Positions 8,615 to 15,284 of a stretch of 15,284 nt of DNA are shown here, in pieces. The notes under the pieces are model-generated. The model saw only the letters and a list, made by a program, of their open reading frames with translations, made no database searches and had not been told where the DNA came from. A program made the position numbers and the translations under genes. Every line of letters begins with the position of its first letter. The stretch's first letter is position 1. The DNA comes from Brachionus plicatilis (taxonomy: Eukaryota; Rotifera; Eurotatoria; Ploima; Brachionidae), in assembly GCA_010279815.1 (NCBI GenBank), contig QEOQ01000385.1:3337-18620 (forward strand), given 5' to 3'.

Positions 8615-9191
8615 ATGTCAAAATCAGTATTTGGTACGATATTTGATGATCTGATTGCAAAAGGAAAGATCTTTTTTCGAAAATTAAGCTCATATAAACG
8701 AGCTATGATCCGCATATTTTTGAAAAAATTTAATGTTCAATGTGAGATTAAGACAAAAAAAAATAAAAGTAATTTTTAATTCTTTTAATTTTATTAATTA
8801 TTTTTATTTTGAGAAAGATGTCAAAAAAAAAAGAAAAAATCTAAAGGCACAATTTCAAATACTAGAAACTTGGATCACAAAAAACAATTTTAAGGCACCT
8901 ATCGACAGGCAAACGAAAAGTTTATTGGCTGCTGAAAGCAATTTGTCATATAAACAAGTAAGCAATTGGTTTCGCAATAAAAGAAGAATTCAAAAGAATG
9001 TCCATAAAAATAATAAAAATTCAGTGGCTTCGGAGAAAAAAAAAATTTTAAATGATTTTTTTTTTAACACGAATCAAAGACCAAGCCGTGAAGAACGAGC
9101 AAAACTATCAAAAATAACGAATTTAACAACATTGGAAATTAGTAAATGGTTTGCTAAAAAACGTTTTACCACGAAAAAAAACGAAAATTAG
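8615..9191 (+). CDS. Double homeodomain protein, first domain TALE/PBX-like, two exons, 175 aa
   Basis: Exon 1 is 8615-8768 and exon 2 is 8818-9191. The 49-nt intron (GTAATT...GAAAG) joins in phase at codon 52, giving exactly 176 codons with TAG. Residues 1-51 form a basic N-terminal region (MSKSVFGTIFDDLIAKGK). Residues about 54-112 form homeodomain 1. Helix 1 is LKAQFQILETWITKN, and helix 3 is KQVSNWFRNKRR with the canonical W48, F49, N51 and R53. The helix-1-to-W48 spacing is three residues longer than in typical homeodomains, which is the TALE hallmark, and QVSNWFxNKR matches PBX. Residues about 119-172 form a second, more divergent homeodomain ending EISKWFAKKR, where Lys replaces Asn51. 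The protein should bind DNA in the nucleus as a transcription factor. The acceptor choice decides the frame: the more upstream TTTGAG site would not be in phase. Confidence 0.8.
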
Positions 9192-9373
9192 TTTTCGTTT
9201 TTTTAATTTTTTAATATTTAAAATCTTTTTCCATAATAAATATTTAAATTGTGTTTAAATATATTTTATTAAAAAAAATGGAATTATTAACAGATCATTT
9301 TTTAGTTATTTATTAATCAAAAACTCATTAATTATTTATCAATTTATTTTTTACATCTTTAGTAAAAAAAAAC

Positions 9374-10047
9374 TTAATTTGAAATTATTATCAAAATTAC
9401 ATAAACTATTTTAAAAAAAATCAATGCTGTCGTTAGACCAGCAATCAATTTCATTATATCGAGGAGTCCTAGACCACTAAATGTTGACGACATAAAAGAA
9501 TTGATAATCGTGCCACAAATTCTTGAAATATAATGTGCAATGTCTATTGTTGTTTTAAAAAAAGCCTTTAAAAAATTTAAAATTATCTTTTATATTTAAA
9601 AAAAAAATAAAATTACATTCCAAAGTGTCGCATCATTTTTACATTTTACTTTATAATAAAAATCGAACCAGTTATCTTGCTTTTCTTTAAGACATTCTTG
9701 AAACTCATTTTCAGATAACTTGTAACTGTTCACGATGCCATTACAGAAAAGGAAAAATATAACCAAAAAAAGAGCAATCTTTACTAAATGAAAAACTATT
9801 ATCTTAAAATGTTTCAAATTATCATTATATCTCTCATTTATGACTTGGCTTGTTCTTATGTACTTTATATAGTGATCCCCTGCTTCAATCCATTTTACTC
9901 CAATTAAGTCATTTTCCAAGATGCAAAATATAAATGCCTTTTGGAGTTTGCCTTTATCAAAAAAAGTTAAAAAAATAAGTTTTTTTAATTACATATAAGT
10001 AATTATATCCCACCATTTGATCTCTTGAAAATAATTTCTTTAAACAT
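9374..10047 (-). CDS. Two-TM membrane protein with kinesin-13-N-like domain (paralogue 1), 186 aa
   Basis: The exons are 10047-10014, 9951-9617 and 9565-9374. The introns are 62 nt (GTGGGA...AAAG) and 51 nt (GTAATT...AAAG). The total is 187 codons with TAA, all in phase. Residues 1-57 (KRSNGKLQKAF ... GVKWIEAGDHYIKYI) resemble the N-terminal domain of KIF2/MCAK kinesins, which has an RSDG turn followed by VxWIExG. There is no motor domain. Hydrophobic segments lie at about 60-81 and 158-184. The loop between them holds C98 and C115. The ATG in exon 1 is too short to be found without the paralogue: both genes split the Gly codon of KRSNG with a phase-1 intron. It lies head-to-head with paralogue 2, and the 5' flank module lies 330 bp upstream. 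Function unknown; a membrane-anchored adaptor is a guess. Confidence 0.75.
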
Positions 10048-10177
10048 TCTAATATTTTAGATAGAAAATTTTAACTAGAAAAATTAAAATATATAAAATT
10101 GAATTTTGTAAAATTATTAAGATATTGAAATTATTTCAAAATATGCATTTAAAAAAAAACTAAATGAATTTATTGAA

Positions 10178-10377
10178 CTAAAAAAGTTAAGTTAGATTCG
10201 AGTTGGCATTTTTTTGGAATTCCTGTACCAACCATCTATGGCTAATCAAATTTTTTTCAGTATAGGTCTAAGGACCAAAATACTCTACCGTTTAATATAT
10301 TTTTTTGGATTTATTGTCAAGTAATGGTCTCAAAAATGCCGGGCAGAATTTACATGAAAATCGGGTAAAGTCCTTTG
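10178..10377 (-). repeat. 5' flank module, copy B (shared with 2448-2655)
   Basis: Read on the minus strand, the segment opens with CAAAGGACTTTACC at 10377 and ends with CTCGAATCTAACTTAACTTT from 10202. These are the two landmarks of copy A, with nearly the same spacing (175 versus 183 bp). It lies upstream of the membrane-protein gene starting at 10047. One minus-strand frame through 10500-10170 is somewhat protein-like between stops (for example NQKLRNLTA and MVGTGIPKKC), so it may instead be a decayed coding repeat. The stop density is near what random A+T-rich DNA gives, so I do not call a gene. Confidence 0.5.
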
Positions 10378-10865
10378 GATATTTATCAAAAAAATTGTTT
10401 TTTTAACATTTATTCCCACAGCCATTATGCTGTCAAATTTCTGAGCTTTTGATTTTCAATTACCTACTGAAAATAGTTCTCGGTATCTTCAACTTCAAAG
10501 AACAATACGCTATTTGCATTGAATTTTGGACCTTATTTATTTATTGAACAAATAATAGCAATAAAATGAAAAATATATCATTTTAGAGGTCTTTTTAAGA
10601 TCTACCGGCAAAATGAAACTATATCAAGAAATTCAGCAAAATTGGTGAAGAATTTTGGTATTGAAAATTGCATTTTTTTTCAAAATAAACTTAACAAAAT
10701 TTATCATGTCTCCTTCTTCCCTTTCCTTATGTTAATTTATAATCTGAAGAGGAAAGTAAGAAAAAGCGTAAAAGTAAGTTTTAGTCTGTACTAAATATAT
10801 TTTAATTTTAAAAGTTGTAGAAAAAAAGGGTTAAAAAATTTAATTGTAAAAAAATTTTGAGAATC
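10378..10865. other. Intergenic region between divergent paralogues
   Basis: This is the central part of the ~820-bp spacer between the two head-to-head membrane-protein genes. It is A+T-rich, slightly less so than other spacers, and has no supportable gene. It must contain the promoter of the plus gene and probably part of that of the minus gene, but I can name no element with confidence. No copy of the CAAAGGACTTTACC block was found upstream of the plus gene. Confidence 0.4.
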
Positions 10866-11559
10866 ATGATTAAAATAAATGATAAAGTCAGATTCAAACG
10901 ATCTAATGGTATGTGTTATTTTTTTATTTAATATATTTTCCTTTTTCAAATATTTAATTTTTGAAGGATCTTTTCAAGAAGGCTTTATAGTCAAGATTGA
11001 TGAGAAGAAGTTAACTGTGCAGTGGATTGTCAACAAAAGAACTTTTATAAAGAGTCTTTTAATTGAAGACGTCGAAAAACTTAATTTTTCTCATATAGAT
11101 ATTTTGTGTATTATCAGAAAACTAATATCCTTTTTTATTTTTTATATACTGTTATTTGTAGTGTACTTTTTTTTTGTTTCTGTCCTTTTGTTCACAGTTT
11201 TTTTTGGTGAAGGTGTTTATGTTAATTATTATGACCTTGAAACAGCTTATAAAAAATGTTTACCTTATAAAGATTATTTTATTTTTTATTTTTTTTCAAG
11301 TGACTTCTGTTCAAAAAGTCCATCTATATATAGAGCTTTGATACTCACATTAACAGATTTTTTTTCTGGTTTAGGACAATGGAATGGACATTTTGTAAAT
11401 TCATTTTTTAAAGGCTTATTCTTTGATGTTGGTATTTTTGGCTATTTAAATTTTATATTTGTAATTTTTGTTTTTTGTTCAGTGTTGTTGATAACTTTTT
11501 TTCTTGGGACGTTGATATTTACTTTGTTTAAAAAAACTTTTAAAAATTCAATTATGTAA
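10866..11559 (+). CDS. Two-TM membrane protein with kinesin-13-N-like domain (paralogue 2), 211 aa
   Basis: The exons are 10866-10908 and 10967-11559. The 58-nt intron (GTATGT...TGAAG) joins in phase, for 212 codons including TAA. Residues 1-54 read KINDKVRFKRSNG, then GFIVKIDEKKLTVQWI. This is the pattern of the kinesin-13 N-terminal domain (basic strand, RS[DN]G turn, VxW[IV]), without a motor. Hydrophobic segments lie at about 66-94 and 172-200, with C112 and C129 between them. The Cys spacing of 17 is identical to paralogue 1 (C98, C115). The HFVNSFFKGLFFDVGIFG segment aligns with TIINSFMSSTFSGLGLLD of paralogue 1. The second intron of paralogue 1 is absent here. The start is fixed by the conserved KRSNG exon. 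The cellular role is unknown. Confidence 0.78.
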
Positions 11560-11668
11560 AAAAAAAATTTTTGGACTTGTATTTGTCAATATTTTTTAAT
11601 TTAATCAATTTTTATAAAATATTAAAACATAATTTTTAAATAAACTCTAAATGAAAATTATTCTTAAA

Positions 11669-11924
11669 TTACATTGTTTTCTTAAGTATAAAAACTTTAA
11701 CAATACAGTACGAGTGTTCTCTGGCATCTCTTTTGAACTCCATGGACTCATCATCGGACCGGTTGAATTTGCGATGTGTACGGTAGTACTTCCACAATTC
11801 CTGTATGAGCTCAATGCACACAAAATCGCTGGTGTTAGAGGACAAAATGCGGATTATCGTCGCGGTCAAAGTGTTGGATGAGGTCTTTTTCGAACTCATG
11901 CAGTTCCAAGTCTGGCGTTTGCTA
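11669..11924 (-). pseudogene. G+C-richer fragment of an unidentified protein gene, frameshifted
   Basis: On the minus strand, an exon-like segment opens after an acceptor TTTTTAG at about 11925 and reads TPDLELHEFEKDLIQHFDRD until about 11845. There the protein-like frame changes and continues LSSNTSDFVCIELIQELWKY, YRTHRKFNRSDDESMEFK, AREHSYC to about 11700. Codons are markedly G+C-richer than in the intact genes of the window (many GAC, CTC, CGC, GCC). No start codon or full-length gene is present. Flanking DNA on both sides drops back to A/T. The family is not recognised. It sits with the trehalase remnants in the same compositional island and orientation. Confidence 0.5.
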
Positions 11925-12200
11925 AAAATTGAGCGTATTCTTCGATTTTTTTTTGTTTTTTTTTTTATTTATTATTTCAACTTTTTTATTTCCTTTTATT
12001 CCCCTAATACATTTTATTACAATCAACATTTAAAATCATCAATAAAAAAAAATGTAAAATAAAAACAATTTCAGAGCTTTATTTTTATCCAAAAAAATTT
12101 AATTTTTTCCTTAACTCAAATGAATCCGAATGATATCTAATTAATAACATTAAAAAAAAATTGCAAAAAAATTTCTTAATTTAGCCACACATATCTTGCA

Positions 12201-12422
12201 TCAGTTCATCTTTAAAAATTTAAACGAGCTAAAAATGACTCCATTAGTCCAGCTAAACCCAGTCTGTAGGTCATACTCGCCACCAGCACCTCTCTCTCCA
12301 GGCACATGCTCATCATACTTCTCATAAATCATACCACTTTTCTTCCACCCATGATACACACTATTAAAAAACTTCCTCGCCAACTTTAATGCCATATACG
12401 GTTCATGCTTCAATATCATCAT
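12201..12422 (-). pseudogene. Trehalase (GH37) C-terminal fragment
   Basis: The minus strand reads MALKLARKFFNSVYHGWKKS, GMIYEKYDEHVPGERGAGGEY and DLQTGFSWTNGV. This is the C-terminal block of GH37 trehalases (usually MFEKYD...GGGGEY...GFGWTNGV). The Glu of GGEY is the position of the catalytic base in this family. Trehalase hydrolyses trehalose to two glucose molecules. The fragment is only ~60 residues of trehalase sequence, with SSFKFLKMN and a stop after it. The block that normally precedes it, including the QWDxPxxW signature, is absent. About 640 bp of non-coding A+T-rich DNA separates it from the other trehalase fragment at 13065-13720 on the same strand. Confidence 0.85.
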
Positions 12423-12429
12423 GATAAAT

Positions 12430-13064
12430 ATCGTATTGTTCTTTACGTAATTTTATGCAATATTTAATCATTTTTTAAATTTTATTTTCTTACCCGATAC
12501 ATTCGGATCTATTGCGTTTTATGACCAGTGAATCGTAGTGAATTTATGTGATTAAGATTGTAATGAAAAGTAAATAAGAGAATTAGAAAAAAAAAAGAAA
12601 AGTTTAATTAAAAAATAACATTATTTCTAGTGTTCTATGCTGAAATTTATATAAAGCATACTTTTCTAAAAAAATGTTAATTTCATTAAAGTTATTGACT
12701 TCGAATTTAAACTTAAATAATTTAAGTATCGAAAAATGATAACTTTTAACTAGCTTTAAAATTACCTCTTCTGAAAAAATAACACAGCGAGCGGATCAGT
12801 AGTGAACTATTGCTAAAATAGTTGGAAAGCAAAAGAATTATTGTCAAAACCAATTATGAAACAATTTTAAAAGAAGATTAGAATCAAAAACGTCAAAATA
12901 ATTTCTAAATTCAATGTTAATATCTTTATACAGTAACTTTTAAAAATGGAATCAATTTTTTTAAGATAAATTAAAATTTCAGAAAAAGATAATTTTAATT
13001 TGTGGTTTATTTTAAAAATTATGGATTCATAACTAAATTAAACCTAATCTAATTTTTTACCAAA
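12430..13064. other. A+T-rich spacer splitting the trehalase remnants
   Basis: No coding frame or repeat that I can support. In an intact trehalase, the middle-to-C-terminal coding sequence (QWDxPxxW region) would lie here. Instead the composition is that of the local A+T-rich background. At ~640 bp it is about ten times longer than any intron placed in this window, so it looks like replacement, insertion or erosion rather than a normal intron. Confidence 0.5.
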
Positions 13065-13720
13065 TCAAACTAATTTATTTGTTTTAAAAAAAACTCTCAT
13101 CGGTCCGCACACATCATTGATACATTTTGGACATCTTAATGTTAACTGTTTAGAACACATTTCATCAGAAATTAAATGGCTTTTAACAATAGATACATAC
13201 AAACATGCTACCATTAATATTAAGTCTGTGGTGTGAATGGTGGCCATGTTCATGGGGTCCTTGAACCATCTTGAACTAAAGTCGTAGCCGGACTCGGCGG
13301 CTGCCGTGATGTCGCAGTAGACCTTGTGTTTTTAGGCGTCGGTGTGACAGTGGCTGGCCGTGTGCATGTCCTCGAAGTAGGATTCGGACCGGGCTATTTT
13401 TGTGTTGACTGTGTAGCGGTTGAATTTGAACTTGCGTTTTGTTCGCTTGTCGACCAGAATTTCGATTGATTTTTGACCGGTCCAGTAGCAGTAGCGTGGA
13501 TGCTCAACCCAGTTCGTTAGTTCGGCTCGGATTATTTCTATGCCCGGCTCGTGCAGGTGCGTGTCCAAAACTGCTGTATTTGTTCCAGATTGTGTTCGTC
13601 GAGGTCTTGGAGAGCCATGAGCACCTGCTCGATGGGCCTGCGTGTTGCCCTGTCCACAATTGACTATGAGTCTGCATTTGGGTTGGCTGTTTTGACACAG
13701 CGCAAAAACTTCTCGTTCAT
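13065..13720 (-). pseudogene. Trehalase (GH37) N-terminal and central remnant, internally deleted
   Basis: From 13720 the minus strand reads FLRCVKTANPNADS, an in-frame TAG (13664-13666), then DRATRRPIEQVLMALQDLDE. A frame change at about 13570 leads to THLHEPGIEIIRAELTNWVE, then YWTGQKSIEILVD, KFNRYTVNTKIARSESYFED, an in-frame TAA (13332-13334), ITAAAESGYDFSSRWFKDP and NMATIHTTD. These match, in order, the N-terminal region, the RYxVxxxxPRPESYxED block and the AAESGWDFSSRW block of trehalases. The Asp of SGYDFSS is the family's catalytic acid position. Between WVEHP and YWTGQKS roughly 200 residues are missing, including PGGRFxExYxWDxY and the IPNG region. After TTD the sequence decays to 13065. 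Base composition is far G+C-richer than the neighbours. Two stops, one frameshift and a deletion make it a pseudogene. Confidence 0.85.
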
Positions 13721-13905
13721 GTAGAGCTTTGCTGCTTGGATTATTTCATGCCTCATCAATTTGAGCTTTTTGAATTCATTGTGTGTGGAGTTGAGATTTC
13801 CCCTAAAGAGTTTTGGATGTTGGATTTAGAACAAAGGTTCAAGGTTATGTTAAAAATAGTTGTTATGCGGCTTCTAGTATCCAGTGTTCAGGGAAAGTGA
13901 CGCTT

Positions 13906-14203
13906 TTAAAACGCTTTGTGCATTTTAACTGCTTCAGCGGTAATGACAACTAGGCTTTTACTAAAAGCAGCAAATCTGGCTCTAAAATTTTCTGCTAATG
14001 CAGCAAAAGACGGATAGGAGACCCTTGATGAAGAGCGAGTGTCGGCAGTCTAAGCGGCGGCGCAGGTCGTCCACGTACTGGTCGACGGCTGTCAGCATGT
14101 AGGTCATGTATTTTTGGTGATTTTCTGACTTGTCCACAGAATTATAGTTCGATGCTGTCTCAACTATGTCGCGGATGTCTATTCCGAATAGCAAATTTTT
14201 CAT
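13906..14203 (-). pseudogene. G+C-richer fragment of an unidentified protein gene with one frameshift
   Basis: ATG 14203 begins MKNLLFGIDIRDIVETASNY and continues HQKYMTYMLTAVDQYVDDLR and RRLDCRHSLFIKG. At about 14018-14028 the protein-like frame shifts to SYPSFAALAENFRARFAAFS and KSLVVITAEAVKMHKAF, ending at TAA 13906-13908. The two parts are coherent in composition (helix-forming, alanine-rich, ordinary codons). The region is richer in G+C than the intact genes of the window, especially near CTGCGCCGCCGC. I do not recognise the family. It lies upstream of the trehalase relic on the same strand. The ~190 bases between them are non-coding up to the first trehalase-like residues. Confidence 0.5.
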
Positions 14204-14492
14204 AAGAGACTTAAAAAAACTAACAATTTAACAGTTTGACTTATCAATTAATATTTTTTCCAAATGAATTAAAAATAAGAATATTTTTATAGATTAGTTT
14301 CTAAGAATTTTATTTTATTTTAAAAAATAATCAATAATGATCAAACATTTCTTTAGATTATTTATTTTATTAATTTATTACATTTTTAATAAAAAAATTC
14401 ACAAACTATTATAAAAGCAAAGTGTTAATTATTTGTAGGATCTTTTTTAAAACCTACAAAAAAAAATATTAATAAAAAACTATATCCATTCC
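14204..14492. other. A+T-rich spacer
   Basis: Nothing supportable was seen. Composition is back to the very A+T-rich background immediately outside the G+C-richer island, giving a sharp compositional boundary near 14200. Confidence 0.4.
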
Positions 14493-14751
14493 TCAAGTAT
14501 TTTGATTAGATTTATTTTCGATTTTTATCAATTCTTTTTGCAGTTTTTTCCTTCTTTGTCGATAAAACCATTGACTTATCTGTCTATTTGAGATAGATAA
14601 AGAAGTGGACAATTTTGATTTTTGTTCCTTATTAGGATACATGCTCTGTGTTTTAAAGAAAACGTTTAAGATCACTTCTTCACTGAAAGAAATTCGTTTT
14701 AACTTTGTCTTAATTCGAATTGAATTTGAAGGGGACTTTGAAATCTGAATG
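14493..14751 (-). CDS. Homeodomain protein, 3'-terminal exon (partial gene)
   Basis: The minus-strand frame is open from an acceptor TTTTTTTCAG at 14752 (or CAG at 14745) to TGA 14493. It reads KTKLKRISFSEEVILNVFFK, MYPNKEQKSKLSTSLSIS and NRQISQWFYRQRRKKLQKEL. That is a complete homeodomain of about 60 residues: basic N-terminal arm, helix 1 around SEEVILNVFFK, helix 2 around EQKSKLSTSL, and helix 3 NRQISQWFYRQRRKK with W48, F49 and R53. Position 51, usually Asn, reads Arg. No ATG precedes the domain within the exon, so earlier exons must lie upstream, beyond the tandem repeats or outside the window. The loop is of ordinary (non-TALE) length and resembles the second homeodomain of the gene at 8615. 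Confidence 0.72.
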
Positions 14752-15284
14752 CTGAAAAAAAGATCTTTTTTTGAGCAAAAATCAATTCTTTTTGCTAAAA
14801 TAATTTATTTAGAACTCTAAAAAAGACCAAATAATAATACAAAAAGATAGTTTTTTTCATATTTTCTAGTTTTTGCTGAAAAAAAGATCTTTTTTTTCGG
14901 GGAAAATCAATTTTTTATGCTAAAATAATTTATTTAGAACTCTAAAAAAGACCAAATAATAATACAAAAAGATAGTTTTTTTCATATTTTCTAGTTTTTG
15001 CTGAAAAAAAGATCTTTTTTTCGGGGAAAATCTATTTTTTATGCTAAAATAATTTATTTAGAACCTTAAAAAAGACCAAATAATAATACAAAAAGATAGT
15101 TTTATCATATTTTCTAGTTTTTGCTGAAAAAAAGATCTTTTTTTGAGCAAAAATCAATTCTTTTTGCTAAAATAATTTATTTAGAACTCTAAAAAAGACC
15201 AAATAATAAAACAAAAAGATAGTTTTTATCATATTTTCTAGTTTTTGCTGAAAAAAAGATCTTTTTTTGAGCAAAAATCAATTC
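14751..15284. repeat. Tandem repeat array, ~124-bp unit, four full copies plus a partial, cut by the window end
   Basis: GCTGAAAAAAAGATC recurs at 14751, 14875, 15000, 15123 and 15247 (periods 124, 125, 123, 124). The copies are almost identical. Each has the 18-bp palindrome AAAAAAAGATCTTTTTTT, or a one- or two-base shortened form of it. Copies 1, 4 and 5 carry TTGAGCAAAAATCAATTC, and copies 1 and 4 form AGCAAAAA...TTTTTGCT, a perfect 8-bp inverted repeat. Copies 2 and 3 carry GGGGAAAATC instead and lose that stem. Read on the minus strand, every unit offers TTTTTTTCAG, an excellent acceptor-like sequence, and the innermost copy supplies the acceptor of the homeodomain exon. Confidence 0.9.

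Noticed and set aside
10170..10560. Possible decayed transposase (minus strand, phrases such as NQKLRNLTA and MVGTGIPKKC)
   Set aside because: About eleven stops in ~115 codons, near the random expectation, and no ordered family motifs. Kept only as a repeat/5' module.
11651..12062. Overlapping plus-strand ORFs at 11651-11881 and 11805-12062
   Set aside because: They lie opposite the minus-strand G+C-richer remnant, and the second runs into A/T homopolymers. Neither shows domain-like sequence.
13439..13698. Plus-strand ORF 13439-13663 and minus-strand ORF 13504-13698
   Set aside because: Alternative frames of the trehalase remnant, open only because of its higher G+C. The trehalase motifs are in other frames.

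Overview
The window is eukaryotic nuclear DNA with an extremely A+T-rich background. At least ten GT...AG introns of 45-67 nt can be placed by reading frame. Each gene they interrupt is rejoined in phase, and the standard genetic code works in all intact genes. The gene content is a TALE/PBX-like homeodomain protein, a second homeodomain exon, a domain resembling the N-terminus of kinesin-13 motors, a trehalase relic and an animal-type DDE_Tnp_4 (ISL2EU-like) transposon. This suggests a small, fast-evolving eukaryote, perhaps a reduced parasitic animal such as a myxozoan, orthonectid or dicyemid, or an early-diverging fungal relative. The sequence alone does not decide between these. No tRNA, rRNA or CRISPR was seen.

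Layout. Positions 15-452 hold the frameshifted remains of a lysine-rich protein. Positions 1031-2034 (minus) hold a long decayed gene: one frame is kept for 855 nt but is broken by seven in-frame stops. A clean three-exon gene for a single-pass membrane protein lies at 2790-3511. A transposon coding region occupies 3723-6743 (minus). It has a C2CH zinc finger, an HTH, a DDE catalytic core, a SWIM zinc finger and a C-terminal domain with ubiquitin-protease-like Cys and His boxes, and it carries two apparent frameshifts. Two small minus-strand genes that look like degenerate tandem paralogues follow (6878-7738), then a doubtful small ORF and a 187-bp-offset duplicated segment (8003-8342).

A two-exon gene with two homeodomains is at 8615-9191. 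Next come two head-to-head paralogous genes, 9374-10047 (minus) and 10866-11559 (plus). Both encode an N-terminal domain resembling kinesin-13 N-termini fused to a two-TM membrane region with a Cys pair of fixed spacing. They share an intron at the same codon and phase.

Positions 11.67-14.2 kb are an island of much more G+C-rich, broken minus-strand gene remnants: a trehalase with two catalytic motifs but an internal deletion, and two unidentified fragments. The window ends with another homeodomain exon whose upstream side runs into a ~124-bp tandem repeat array that continues past the right edge.

The most noteworthy items are the paralogous kinesin-13-N/two-TM proteins, the shared 5' flank found upstream of two unrelated membrane-protein genes at the same distance, the compositionally foreign trehalase relic, and the tandem array in which every unit carries a splice-acceptor-like site. 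All intron, exon and family calls come from reading the sequence. No alignment or search was run.
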